Assembly (NCBI RefSeq): GCF_027744825.2
Contig: NC_071334.1
Location: forward strand, 902,106-966,105
DNA length: 64,000 nucleotides
From: Synchiropus splendidus
Lineage: Eukaryota; Chordata; Actinopteri; Syngnathiformes; Callionymidae
Direction: 5' to 3'
Positions 46,450-58,564 of this stretch are shown piece after piece. The position numbers and the translations under genes are program-made. The notes under the pieces were generated by a model. That model made no database searches and had not been told where the DNA came from. It saw only the letters and a program-made list of their open reading frames with translations. How positions within the stretch are numbered: the first letter of the stretch is position 1; the number at the start of each line of letters is the position of its first letter.

Positions 46450-46890
46450 TTTCTCCCTTCAGTGGTGGATCATCCTCCTCCATCTCCCCCTGTCCTCTGC
46501 TTCCTCTTCTCTCAAACCTCCAGACCTCATGTCCTCCTTCACCACCTCCATCACTCTCCTCTGTGGCCTTCCTCTCCACCTTCTGCCTGGCAGTTCCAAC
46601 ATCTCAACATCTTCATCTACCAATGTACTGGCTCTCTCTCTCTCTCCTCTGTACATGTCCAAACCATCTCCATCCAGCCTCTCTGTCTCCTAAACACCTG
46701 AGCACATGTGCTGTCCCTCTGATCTACAGCTTCCTGATCCTATCCATCCTGCTCTCACTCCCAGAGAGAAGCTCAGCATCTTCATCTCTGCTCCCTCCAG
46801 CTCTGCCTCCTGTTTTTTCTTCAGTGCCACTGTTTCCAGACCATACAACATTGGCAACACTGATTTTGATCTTTCATTGTTTAATGGTTT
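46450..46890 (-). mobile_element. RTE-type LINE 3' fragment nested in the KDZ transposon
   Basis: The minus strand encodes the end of an RTE-family reverse transcriptase protein: after broken frames around GWRWFGHVQRRERE it reads MLELPGRRWRGRPQRRVMEV and REEEAEDRGRWRRMIHH, a C-terminal block typical of RTE elements in fish. Several stops show decay. It sits between the zinc-ribbon gene and the transposase gene. Confidence 0.75.
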
Positions 46891-47587
46891 AATTGTTTTT
46901 TTGCCCCTTGCCCAGTTGCCTTCCCAAGTCGGGGAGAGTAGAAGAGAATTCCCATCTCAGCAATTGTCAGATCCTCCCATCAAAACAAGCTCAACAAACA
47001 TAGTGATGCCTAACAAATACATGACGCCTGTTGGCCCTTTTCATTCAGACATGAACTCAGAGATAAATGAGATGACTTCCCTTCCTGTCCAGACGTAGTC
47101 AGAAAGATACGGTGGCACATCCAGATGTTAAATAATAAGATGTCTTCTCGGGTTAAAATGATTGAACTCCTCCTTTAACTCAAAAGTAGGATCTGTGACT
47201 CGTGCACTCTTAGTGCCTTTGTCAGCAGTATTCAGGATGTAATCCAGGTTATGATATTTCTACCTGTTCTAAGCTAACTTCGATGAGAAGCATTTACTGA
47301 TGACCTTCCCCATTTAGGTGGCCAGAGGCCATGGAAACCCCTAGTTCTAACACTAATAACATTCAGAAATAAGTAAGCTAATGCATTGCAACACCTGCTC
47401 ATACCATTTGACTCATTATTCCTGCAACAAAACAGCAGTCTCATTCATCGTACTGCTTTGGTTTACCAATCATGTGTGTTCCTATATGTACTTGCACATG
47501 ATTGAATAACATACATGAGCATTGTACAGACAATCTTAGTGGCAAAAGAAAGTCAGTGAAGTGAGTGAACACAGCCTGTTAATTGAC

Positions 47588-47593
47588 TTTATT
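47588..47593 (-). promoter_or_regulatory. Polyadenylation signal for the KDZ transposase gene
   Basis: TTTATT on the plus strand reads AATAAA on the minus strand, about 243 nt beyond the transposase stop codon at 47836-47838. No nearer AATAAA is seen. Confidence 0.5.
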
Positions 47594-47835
47594 GAGGCTG
47601 CATGAAAAGCCGTATTTCACTGCCCTACCAACAAATCTCAAATTAATCATTCATAATTTACATAAAAAGCATCAGCCTCTACTTCAAAATAGTAATAGTA
47701 CATAACTCAGAAAAAGAGTCAATTGCAGGACAGTTTATTTTAACATTTCACATTCATACTGCAGGCCAGGTAATTACTACAGTTTTCCTCATTTTCTAAT
47801 GAGGGAGGTCAAAGTTCAGAAGAGGAGCTACAATG

Positions 47836-50800
47836 CTAGTGTTCTTCATCTTCGGTGGAGGAGCTGCTATCATGGGGTTCTTCATCACCAGTGGAGGAAT
47901 CATCGAGAGACAAGGCTTGCGATCCAAAAACATGTTGGTACGTTGAGCGAGCTGCACCCTGCTGAGCTTGAATTGCTGACAGTCTTCTCTTCAGCAGACA
48001 GAGCAGCCCCTCACGTCCTCTCCCAGTCAATGCTTCTGTGCCGCCTGACAGTGATATTACAATAAGTTAGACTACTAACCTAGTATATCAGCACAAGTAG
48101 CAAATAGAACTGTACTTACTTTGCTGAGTGATCCCTTCTGAAAGCTGGGAGGAAATCTCTTCAATATTTCCAGCCATATTCCTCATGTACTCCCAGTGCT
48201 GCTTGACTTCACGGACAACAATGACCTCCTCTTCCTTCAGGCGGTTCAGCAGCATTACCTTGTCGAAGACCTTTTTTTTCTTTAACATATCACCATGACC
48301 TGCAAATCATCATATACAGTTTTTATAAATAGTGGTGAACTACTTCCCGCAGTGTCTGTGTACTTTCAAAGGTGGGTTCTATTACACTGCATAATCTCCT
48401 CCTAATGACACCAGGCAATTTCTCCCATGGGACAGAATTATATAGAAGAGTGTCTCTTTCAGTTTTCAAAAGTAAAAAGGAAGTTGTCTGATCCAATCAC
48501 AGCAACCTCGGTCAAACCTGTAATTGCTTCATCTAAAGCCTTTACAATGTAATTAAAGATAGCCTATAGATATGAAGACAACTGAACACATCCTAGATGT
48601 ACTTACATTCCCAAGGCCAGGAATAGTTTTCCTCAGCCAGGAGCTCGTTGGGAGAAGGGAGTTTGCCAGTTTCCGGCACAACAGCATTGTATTTTGTGAC
48701 GGCATCTTCTAAGGATCTCTTTTCCACTGAAATCTTCTCTTGTTGCCATCTAGAATATTAAACAGAAAATACAGAATATGTGCTCAGCCACACATTATTA
48801 TCAAAAACTTGTTTTCTTTCGTTCTGTTCTTACCAGCCTGACGACACAGCTGATATTTCCGCTGCTTCATGCTGAGATACAGTCCTTCAATGGTTTTTTC
48901 AAGTTCATTTTGACTGCATGCTCCTTCTGAGGGAATATAGAAAAAAGAATTTAAATGTATTTTACGTCAGAATTGTGCATAAAACACTGAGGAATTCACC
49001 TGCAGTCCACTGTTGAACATCAGACACCCCTTGCTGAACAGTGTCTCCCTGAATAGACAACTCTCCAGCCAATTTCTTGAGCTCCTCAGGACTCTCGTGC
49101 AGCCACCCATTCGCTTCCACCACACCTGCCTTTCCCAGGATTCTGTTCAAGATGAAGAAAAACAGATGTAGACAGAGCAAAGCGTGCAGTGAAATTGAAA
49201 TAAACTTTACATGTCCTGTTGATGCCCTGATGTGGTTGACGAAACTCTGTGTCGTTGGCCAAAAAGACACCTTCGAAAAAGCCGTTTGGTCTAAAAGACA
49301 TAAAGCAGGGGTGACCTTGATCAAGGTTCCATGTATTGCATGCCGTAGAAACAACTTACACATACCCTGAATGGCTCTTAAAGCGATAAAGCTTGCGGTT
49401 CCCATCCACTGAGACAGCTAACATTGAGGGTGTGCAGGCTGGGCACCGAAGCTCATCGACTTCAGACAGCCTCTCAACTTCAAATTTTGCGTACGACCAT
49501 TCCAGGAATGATTTTTGCATGGCGTCGCCACATATTTTCCCACACTGTAAAAGGAAAATCAAGCATATAAATACATCTAAAACTCTTTCAATTCTGCAGG
49601 CAATTAGTCCAATGATGTACCAACCCGACCAAAGAGTTTTGTGCGCTGCTCAAGCATACCAACGAAAGCTTGTCCTGACATTCCTGGTGCAGTAATCTTG
49701 AGATCTTCGTATGTCGCCAACAAATCCACTGTGTACAGCGTCTCAAAATGGACTGTAGCTGGCCAGTAGCCACTTTCAATCAGCTCACTAATACCGACAT
49801 CCAAAGCTTTCCCACAGGAGCAGCTGACAGTTGGGAGGGACACATTGTATCGACCTAAAATATGTACATAACAACATTTTAGAACAGAAAATAGAAAATA
49901 TAATTCATACACAAGGAACTCACCATTCATTCCAATCAGAGACAAACATAATTTAAAAGAGGTTGTGTGTGTGTGTATATATACACACACAATATTGGTG
50001 GCATACATTATCTCAGTACAGACCTCTTCCATGGAAGGAGAATTTTCCTCCCTTCTCTTCCCTGATGCGAGTGGTTGGTGGCAGTGGCCTGTAGAATCCC
50101 TCTATCATGGATGATCTATGATGTAAAACCATGGAATTGTGGATGGAAACATCACAGGCTGCACAGTGAAGTGGTCTAGGCAAACAATCCTGACATTTCA
50201 CAACAGCAGTCTTGGATCTGCAGTGGTGACAAGTTCCCTCTATAGGCTTCTCAGACTGTAACATCTGATGAACCATATACGGCCTTAACACAGTCCACTT
50301 TGAGAGAGAGTTGAAGCTTTCCTGTCTTTCCAGTGTGAAGGTGCTGGGTCTATGGCAGGTCCCAAAAGGTCCTGCACCTCTTGAATGAGGGATCCTAGAA
50401 AACAGGGTGAGGTGACCAAATGTAGCAGCAATAAGACAAACATGGAAAGAAGAGGGTAAATAAACTGCTGCTAAAAACGACCTATATCTGGAACGGTCTC
50501 AGTCACGTGCTGATGTCCACTTGTAGATGGCGCACAGGGCAACGAGTGCATGCTCCCAGAAGTCACTGTTGAGAGTAGGGAGATTTGTTTAAATGGACAA
50601 ATGGACTAGAAACGTCATAATAAAAAGCAGGAAAATAGTAGTATGTTGAAAATAAATCCATAGATCTGTTGACAGTTCGACATTAAACTATTGAGGCTAA
50701 GAAGAAAGTCAGAGCAGGTACTAGTCAAATCCAACATTCCAACTGTCAAGAACCGGTACTTCTGGGTTACATGCACATTTCTAACAATGGATTGCTTGAC

Positions 50801-51499
50801 GGTTACTGCTGATGTATTCATTTGTAATAGTCACCCGTCCAAGTGTAGTAGAGGATCCACGCAGTAGGATGTATTCACTGGGTGGGTGCAATATGTGAGG
50901 ACTCATTGACCCAATTGACAATTGACCATTGTCTCTCACCTTCAACAACAACAACAAACATCCAAAACAAATTACACAATATACACAACAATATACTGAC
51001 TACTCAACCATGTAAACATTATGTCCTGTATTCAGCGAAATGTCCTCACGAGGACAGTGTCGTGTCAAATAGTTAGCCCCACAACCATGACAAATCAATC
51101 AAATACTGAAGCAGTTGACTGACATTAGTTCTATAATAATACATAACCAATGTAGTCAGCCAAAGACAGGCAATAGAGACCATAAAGTTCGTGAACAAAA
51201 ATCACCTGAGGATGAACTCTTTGCCCGCTTCTTCCCTGTTCTCCTCCTCTTTGGGATAGGATTCCCTTCCTCGTCCTCCTCAACCCAAACAAATGAAAAT
51301 TTGTCCGGTCCAGACACTTCTGAGGATTCTTGAGGTTGAGTATTCTTAAAATAAAGATCATGGAAAATGTTAGCGTCACCTAATACACAATATTACATAT
51401 TGTTAGAAAGTCTCAGGACAGATCATGAGAGCATTAAATGCCTACCTTCGATTCCTCCAACAGCAAATCAGCAAGAAATAAGGCATCATCGTCATCCAT
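47836..51499 (-). pseudogene. KDZ-superfamily (Zisupton-like) transposase, 12 exons, disrupted
   Basis: Exons, high to low: 51499-51446, 51344-51206, 50565-50482, 50394-50024, 49854-49625, 49544-49366, 49290-49211, 49142-49000, 48926-48834, 48749-48607, 48299-48120, 48044-47836. Exon 1 starts MDDDDALFLADLLLEESK; exon 2 has a basic nuclear-signal-like run (PKRRRTGKKR). Exon 4 holds the cysteine cluster CHHCRSKTAVVKCQDC ... CAAC. Exon 5 has SGYWPATVHFETLY. Exon 6 has CPACTPSMLAVSVDGNRKLY, with the first likely catalytic aspartate. Exon 8 has CGGSEWVAARES and then a TGA. Exons 9-12 carry the helical tail (LEKTIEGLYLSMKQRKYQL, KKKVFDKVMLLNRLKEEE) and a Ser/acidic end. Frameshifts lie in exons 4 and 7 and near exon 10. 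The middle of the catalytic core is missing, apparently by deletion inside exon 8. Splice sites are well kept. Confidence 0.75.
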
Positions 51500-52069
51500 G
51501 ATGCTCCTCAGTTGAGTGAGTTCAGCCTGAATACCAATTTATCAGTGGCCACTTGATTTTAAACACAGTGGACGTGACTATGCAAATCAGCAAGAAGAAA
51601 AGAAAAGAAATGGAAACCGGATAAGTTACCCCCATATTAACAACCATCGACATGGAGAAAGGTTATCAAAAAACAAACAAAATAAATTCAAATATTAAGA
51701 AATAGAATAAACTCCCGTCAAAATCATTCAGCTTCGTGTCTTTGGTCAGCGCAGTATTGTAGCCGAGGGTTATATTTGGTAAATCCGCGGGGACAGCAGT
51801 CAATAAGGTCCAAGTTCGTTGGTGCAGCAAGAAAACAACTTCACTCGTGCCTTCAGTCTCCGTTTGACACGACCCAAAAACCCGCGCAGTCCAACATAAC
51901 ACCCCCCTGCCAACTATGGCAACTCCCGGGGGACAAAAAAAGCTTCTACAGTACCAACAGCGAACGCAGTATTGCAATTCTACAAAATCACTGACAGACT
52001 CTACATAGACGAAAGGATGATGAACAAAAAAGAAGAGGAGTTTCTACCGAAGTCAAGCCGAACGACTTT
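51500..52069 (-). promoter_or_regulatory. Leader/promoter region of the KDZ transposase
   Basis: Between the inner edge of the right inverted repeat (which ends in AACATGGCGG on the minus strand) and the transposase ATG at 51499 there are about 570 bp. It has no long open frame of note, and probably holds the promoter and a 5' untranslated exon. Confidence 0.35.
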
Positions 52070-53944
52070 CCGCCATGTTTTTGTTCTTGTCGACCACTGA
52101 TGACGTCAAAGTCCGACGTGTTTGTATAATTGAATTATTCATCCAAAGCATAAATTCACGTCTCCGAAGAAACGTCGGCGTCCACATCACGTGTACATAT
52201 TTAAACAGAATGAAAACTAGAAACTACGGCTTGGGAGGTTTGGAATGGTCCGCCTGCGTTTCAGCTGACGTCAGTGACGGAGAACGAAGCATGAGTCAGC
52301 AAAACGAATAAATGACGGAACTTCCTTTCTTGCCAAAAGACTTTATATGCACTTGACACGATTTTAAATATCCGATAATACTATCTGGCGTAGAAATGTA
52401 TTCGATACAAATGATAAATAAATAACGTATTCGGTCCGTGACGTCAGTTCCTTCTCCAGTCGGATAGTAAATATTATATCATTTTCATGACATAATAAAA
52501 ATTAAAGGTACATTACATGTGATTACAACTCAACAAATCAAATATCAATAATACCATTGAATTGAGACCGACGAGAGAATCTGGGTCAAAACGAAAAAAA
52601 CGAAGCGTCATATTCATGAAACGAGAGGAAAAAATGAAAGTCAGGCGTACATTTGTCGCTAGAAATGTGATCAAAACGCAACAAAAGCTTTTAATTGTTT
52701 TGAAATCTCACAATTTAAAGCAAAACTAGAACGGGTGTCCGCCATGCTTTGTGCTCTATCAGTCACGTGACCAGAGGCACGCCATTCACAAATCCATTGA
52801 GAAATGACGTGTACGAGAGAAACGATTTTTGAGGCAAAGTATTCAAAGGATTACGGTATGCCAAGTGGACAAGCGTAGTTATTGCACGTTTTTCAGTGCG
52901 AGCAGATAACCGACCCAAAATAGAATATATTTGTCGCTAGAAATGCGATCAAAAGTCAACAAAAGCTTTTGTTTTAAAATCTCACAATTTAGAGTGAAAT
53001 AGAACGGATGTCCACCATGTTTCGGTCCAAACGAAAGAAAATAAGCGTTATTTGCATAAAACAAGCACATAATATTATAATGTAGGATATATTTGTCGCT
53101 AGAAATGTGATAAAAAGCCAATAAAGTTATTTAAAAAACCCACAATTTGGAGCGGATTTATGGGCGGCAATCCAAACGTCAGAATACTACGTTTTATTAG
53201 GAATCACAAATCAATCTCGGCCCAAACGAAAGAAAATAAGCTTTATTTACATAAAACAAGCACATAATATTATAATGTAGGATATATTTGTCGCTAGAAA
53301 TGTGATCAAAAGCCAATAAAGTTATTTAAAAAATCCGCAATTTGGAGCGTATTTATGGCCAGCAGGGTAAACGTTACAATACTACGATTTAACAGGGAAT
53401 CACAAAACTATCTCGGTCCAAACGAAAGAAAATAAGCGTTATTTACATAAAACAAGCACATAATATTACAATGTGGGATATATTTGTCGCTAGAAATGTG
53501 ATAAAAAGTCATTTAAAAAAACCCACAATTTGGAGTGGATTTATGGGCGGCAGGGCAAACGTCACAATACTACGATTTCAGTGAGCACCACTAAAGAACC
53601 TGGGTCAAAACGATAAAACGAAGCGCCATAAACATACATCGAGCAGAAAATATGAAAATAAAGTGTACATTTGTCACTAGAAATGTGATCAAAACTCAAC
53701 AAAAACATTTAATTGTTTTAAAATCTCACAATTTAGAGCAAAAATAGAACGGATGTCGGCCATGTTTTATGTTCAGACAGGGGAGAAAGCTGTCAGTCAC
53801 GTGTCCAAAGGAACGCCCTTCACTAAGCCATTGAGAAATTAAATGTACCTGGGATACGTTTTTTAAGGGAAATCCGTCTAACCACTACGTTTTCTCTAAG
53901 TGGACAAACGTCGTCATTGTACGTTTTTTTGTGAGCCTGGGTTG
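52070..53944 (-). repeat. Right terminal inverted repeat
   Basis: The arm is about 1.87 kb and is the inverted counterpart of the left arm. The AAGTGGACAA...GCACGTTTTT motif occurs at 52863 and 53897, and the ATTTGTCGCTAGAAA phrase about six times. A segment present in the left arm (about 35310-35527) is missing here, and a small patch near 52540 is shorter. It also supplies the empty-site version (CAATGGTATTATTG at 52547-52560, inverted) of the gypsy insertion point in the left arm. Confidence 0.85.
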
Positions 53945-56532
53945 TATGTTCATGCCTGAGCTTGACAATAGTTTTGAGTGTTGCTGTAGATGGATTTTCT
54001 CTATATTGTATCTCAGCTTTTGTCATTTCTTGATCAATTTCAACTAACCTGGCTCTTCTTTGCTTTGTTTTCATGGCTTCATCAGATATCACAGTCCCTC
54101 CAATAACCACTTGAAAAGCTTCCCACAATGTTGAATCAGAAACATCCCCCTTGTCGTTCAGCTTAATAGAATCATTGATCTGCTTTGCACAGATGTCTAA
54201 AAACTCTTCATTCTTGAGTAGATTAGGGTTCAAACGCCAATTGTATTGTGCTTTCTTCAAACCAAAATCGACGCTTATCATAACTGGGCTATGATCTGAA
54301 ATGAGTATGTTATAATATTTCGATGAGGAGACAGCAGATGCTAATTTAGAGTCAATCAAAAAAATAATCGATCCGTGTGAAGGTTTTGGAAAAAAAAGAA
54401 TCATCTCTCTGAGTGGGATGTTGAATCCTCCAGATATCAATCAGATTCATGGACTTCTTTAAATGATTTAAAACGATTGTGGAGTCAAGTGGGCTTTTTG
54501 AATGTGTGGAGGACCTGTCCAGTGTTGTATCCAAGACACAATTGAAATCAGCCCCTGAAATCAAAGTTGTTTTGGATATGTCAGGAATACGTTTGAAAAT
54601 GCTCCGAAAAAACCCAGGGTTATCGAAATTGGGAGCATAGATATTCAATAGTGTCACATGACACACGTCAAAATGGTGCCTGTCACGATTACAAAGCGAC
54701 CATTTGGGTCTGTTTGGGTCGATATATGATTGAAGGGAACATTCCTTCCGATTAATATTGCCACACCGCGTGCTTTCGCAGAGCATGTTGATTGATACGT
54801 TTGCCTTACCCATCCACATCTCAGTTTCAAAACTGCTGTCTGCTCAATATGTGTCTCTTGTAGAAATATTATATCCGTGTGCAGACTGTGGAGATGAGCG
54901 AACACCTTGGCCCTTTTAACAGGGTTATTTAGAGCCTTCACATTCCAAGAACATATATTCATGTTTTTACCAATGACATTACTAGAACCACCCCTGTTGT
55001 CAATTATTCAACTTATTGGATCTCACTGCACAAGAATTCAATGGAGTGCAACAAAAAAAGAACACAAGTGAAACTCAACTGTACCCCAAATCCCCTGGTC
55101 CCCTGCCCCCTAGAGAACTGAGACAGGTGAAACCCCCATCAGGATGGACATGCTGGGTCATGGACCCTAACATGGCTCTGGTGAACGATCCGAAAAAGAG
55201 CTGCACATGAGACAAAGGCCCAACACCACACTGACATTTCCATCAAAATTTAAAATACCTGAAGAAAAAAACTAAAAGATTAAATCACCTTATAATGAGT
55301 ACTAGCATCGGCTAAAAACCTTACTGCCTTAAACAATGTTAAAAATAAATGTTACTTCTTTTTGTGGTTCCTATCAACATTCATGTATACACACACGCAC
55401 CCTCACACACACCGATACACACACAACACCAAGTTTGCTCATGACGGTAAACTTAAACAACAAACAAAAAAGTGCAAAAGTTGTGCAAAGAAAAGGTGGA
55501 GAAAAGACACGCTACCACGTCGTTTCAGTTTAGTCCGTTGCAGCACCAGCAGTATGGAAGTGTTGATCAACATAAATCTCTGCATCGCGAGGCAAGTTGA
55601 ATACTTTGGTCTCACCGCCGTGCGTCAAGATGAGGCGAGCAGGGAATAAAGATCCGTTTGGCACAGCAGCCTGGCGCAGCTTCTGCCTCACGTTGTCAAA
55701 CTCCTTCCGATCCTTCATCACATCAGCGGCGAAATCTTCTTCATCTTCTTCCCCTCGTGGTCAAGCGCTCCTCTGGTCCGGACAACCTGGATCATCCTCT
55801 CCTTTACTGAGTCGTGGTGGATTTTGGCGATCATCATTCGTGGTCTGTTAGACGGCGCTCCAACACGGTGTGCACGGTCCACTTTAATTCCGTCGGGAAA
55901 GTGCTCCGCTCCACCGCAGTAGTTTCGGGAGGAAATCCGCAACAAACGAAGGAGGCGCGCCTTTCTCAATCTTCTCTGGGAGACCAATTATCTTGATGTT
56001 TTGCCGCCGTGAACGTCCCTCCAAGTCACACAGTTTGGCACTTAGAATCCTGTTCTGTTGGGTCAACTGTTCACAGCACTTCTCCAACTCCGTGACGCGC
56101 CCGTCATGCTCCTCTCGTGTCGCTTCCAGGCTTACAATGCGAGACGTGTTCGCTGCTCAGGCAGTTTTCATACCTTCGAGAGAGGCCTCCAGGTCATCGA
56201 GCCTTCCGTCCATGGAGTGTTCCATGCGCTTGATAGGCTCCAGTACGAGCGAAGGAGGGCCTGAAGCCTCAGGTGTTCCCTCGTGACTCCACGAGCTAGG
56301 CGAGCTAACGCTAGTTAGCTCGGTCGGTTGACCCTCGTCTTCGCTTTCAGAGCGAGTTGCTGCAACCTTCTGTGACTTGTTCTTGCTTTTTGTCATATTG
56401 TCAGCCTCTTCAAAGCGTTTTCTGTCGTCGAGGTGATGATGGAAATAGTTTTCAACAGTTTATATAAGTCAGCGTGGAGGAGCCACAAAAAATACGACCT
56501 ACTCCATCAGGTGCTCACCAGCGCCCCCGCCT
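53945..56532 (-). mobile_element. L1 fragment in copy B (start of ORF2, ORF1, 5' end)
   Basis: This is the same L1 as at 7540-13012, cut at 53945 in the middle of ORF2 just after the endonuclease. It contains the ORF2 start (54962, MNICSWNVKALNN), SGADFNCVLD, SDHSPVMIS and ORF1 (56396-55530) with the same frame breaks as copy A. Confidence 0.92.
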
Positions 56533-57346
56533 GTTTTTTTTGTATTAAATACAGTTATTAACTGGAATTAACACGTCATTAATATAAGAATAATATGCCT
56601 CAATTTATTTTTGCAATGTATGTTATAGAACATAGAAGGTCATTAGAAATACGATTACTGACTAAAATGACGGCCAATGTTGCTGTTTCCTGTCAAGTGA
56701 GTTGATTTTTCATACCTTTCAATATAAAGCTGCGAGCAGCAAATCTTGTTTGTCAATCTTTGACCAGCTGGAGTCAAAGACGCCGGTCAAGAGAAACTCC
56801 CTGAAAGGCTTGAGGTCCTCAACATTCTTCATCTTTGGCGGCAGATGTGGAGCACAACCTGCTTCTCTCCATGATTCCATGAAGTCCACGTGGGTGCAGT
56901 GACGTAGGCAAGTGATGCTAACTCATCAGTTAGCATCACTTCATAAATTATGCGCATGCGGACAGGAAATGACGTCATAAAACGGAGCCCTGGAAGCAAA
57001 ACGGGATGAAGAAGCAAAGAGGGCAGTGACAGCAGTGACAGGCAGGGTTGCCAGGTTGGGTGGTCTTCCGCTCAGGCCCGCCTCTGTAGAACACGCACGG
57101 CTGGACGCTCTGCGGATTCATTACATTTGGGCTGGTTTTCACAACCTCCAGCAGCTGTTTCGTGATTGGTTCATCAGCTGCCAGCCTTCAACGTTATTGG
57201 TCAGCGACGGTTTACAGTGAACCAATCAGAGCAGCGACTTTAACCATTCTACATGACCGAGGTCAGTTAGCGTGAAAGCTTTTTTTTTTTTTTCCACAAA
57301 AATAAAATAAAATGAACATAAACATAGAAAGCCGTAAATTCATATA

Positions 57347-58562
57347 CCGTAATTTCCGGACTATAAGCCGCTACTTTTTTCTCGCGGTCTGAACCCTGCG
57401 GCTTATAAAACGATGCGGCTAATATATTGATTTTTACAGAGATATTCCAATCAATCGGCCACCGATTATGAAAGGCTGAACTGGTTGTGATCTGTGAATG
57501 CCCACCACTGCCTGTCATTGCCGGTCACAAAATCCCGTCACATGTGACAGCAGCCGCTCTGATGAGGCACCGCTGGCGGTTTGTGATGCGTCCGCTCCTC
57601 CCTTCCAACTCGCCACTCGCTTGGCAACGCCGTGTCTAATGCGGAAGCTTTTTTCAGTCTGTCGTGTCAAGTTTGCATCCTGCAGCACATGCACGTTAAA
57701 AGGCGTCAACGCCACGAATTCAATACGATATTTCAAACACCAGCACTTGACGGAGCACAGAGAGTTTTCTGGTGCTCATGAAAGTGAAACTGCAGGAACC
57801 AGCGGTCACTCGCGACACTCGCCGGTCTGAGCGTGACGTTCAGAACGCGAAGCATATTGCCCGAGAAATAATCATTAATTTCACTGCGCCAGATGAGCAG
57901 CCTTTCTCAGGTGTCGTTTTAAGACGGAATCAACCGCGGCCGAATCCGCTGCAGTCTTGTGTGTGTCAGATGCAGCGTTCGCGGTCCAGCACCTGAATCT
58001 GAAACTTTTGCCACCGTCCAGAGTGAGAACTTTCATGAAAGAGGTTGAAGACAGCTGCTTCAGCTGAGTGCTCTTCCTGTCTCTCGGAGCATCCCGAGTG
58101 TTTACAGTCTAATGAGCACGCTCTGTGCTGGCAAAAATATTGAGCTTCGTCACATCAAACCGATGACATTACGGGCGTTTTATTTACCTTTAAAGCGCTC
58201 AAATTGCGCTGTTTTCGCCCGCGTGTCCGCAGCTCTGCTAACAGAGACGATCTACTGGAGGGTGAAAACAGCGCTTTCTGAACACTTTAAATGTAAATAA
58301 GATGTGAGGAGTTCATGACTGGAGTTCAGAACATTGGCAAGATTGTTTCATGAGTCAGTCTCGACACTGGACCCCGTTTTCAAAACTAGTACTAGAGGAT
58401 CGCTAGAAGTGATCCTCATGCATTTTCTGTGGCGCAGACAGCAACGGTGCACCCGCGGCTTATAGAGCGGTGCGGCTTATGTATGAACAAAATCCATTTT
58501 CCTTCTTAGATTTGGTGGGTGCAGCTAATATTCCGGTGCGCTCTGTAGTCCGGAAAATACGG
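57347..58562. mobile_element. Mariner/pogo-like element (copy B)
   Basis: It is identical to the copy A element over about the first 1040 bp by my reading, but carries about seven differences in the last 190 bp (from 58388). Its left TA (57345-57346) continues into the normal flank. Its right TA (58563-58564) is followed by L1 ORF2 sequence in place of the flank seen in copy A. Confidence 0.88.
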
Positions 58563-58564
58563 TA

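Larger units (their letters stand above)
34570..53944 (-). mobile_element. Large Zisupton-like (KDZ) DNA transposon with ~1.9-kb inverted repeats
   Basis: The outer ends match in inverted orientation: CAACCCAGTCTCACAAAAAA at 34570, and CTCACAAAAAAACG preceded by CAACCCAGG read inward from 53944. The homology continues to about 42293 on the left (split by the nested gypsy element) and 52070 on the right. The span is 19375 bp, or about 13.6 kb without the nested element. The interior holds a KDZ transposase gene and a second zinc-ribbon gene, both minus strand. Zisupton is a known fish DNA-transposon group of the KDZ superfamily. The outer flanks are different elements (gypsy relic left, L1 right) and show no target duplication. 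Confidence 0.75.
53945..58562. repeat. Segmental duplication, copy B
   Basis: It matches 10427-15042 at an offset near 43520, starting at the outermost base of the right inverted repeat of the KDZ transposon and ending at the last base of the pogo-like element. It holds the L1 endonuclease and ORF1 part (53945-56532), the hairpin (56910-56941) and the pogo-like element. One extra A near 54361 adds a frameshift relative to copy A. Confidence 0.93.

Noticed and set aside
46383..46892. Plus-strand 169-codon open frame
   Set aside because: It is the complement of an RTE LINE C-terminal region on the minus strand; its Ser/Leu/Pro-rich translation is a shadow.
34570..53944. Maverick/Polinton (large self-replicating element with long inverted repeats)
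   Set aside because: Size and long inverted arms fit, but no DNA polymerase B, packaging ATPase, capsid or retroviral-type integrase is found inside. The interior encodes a KDZ-type transposase, and the gypsy integrase present belongs to the nested LTR element.
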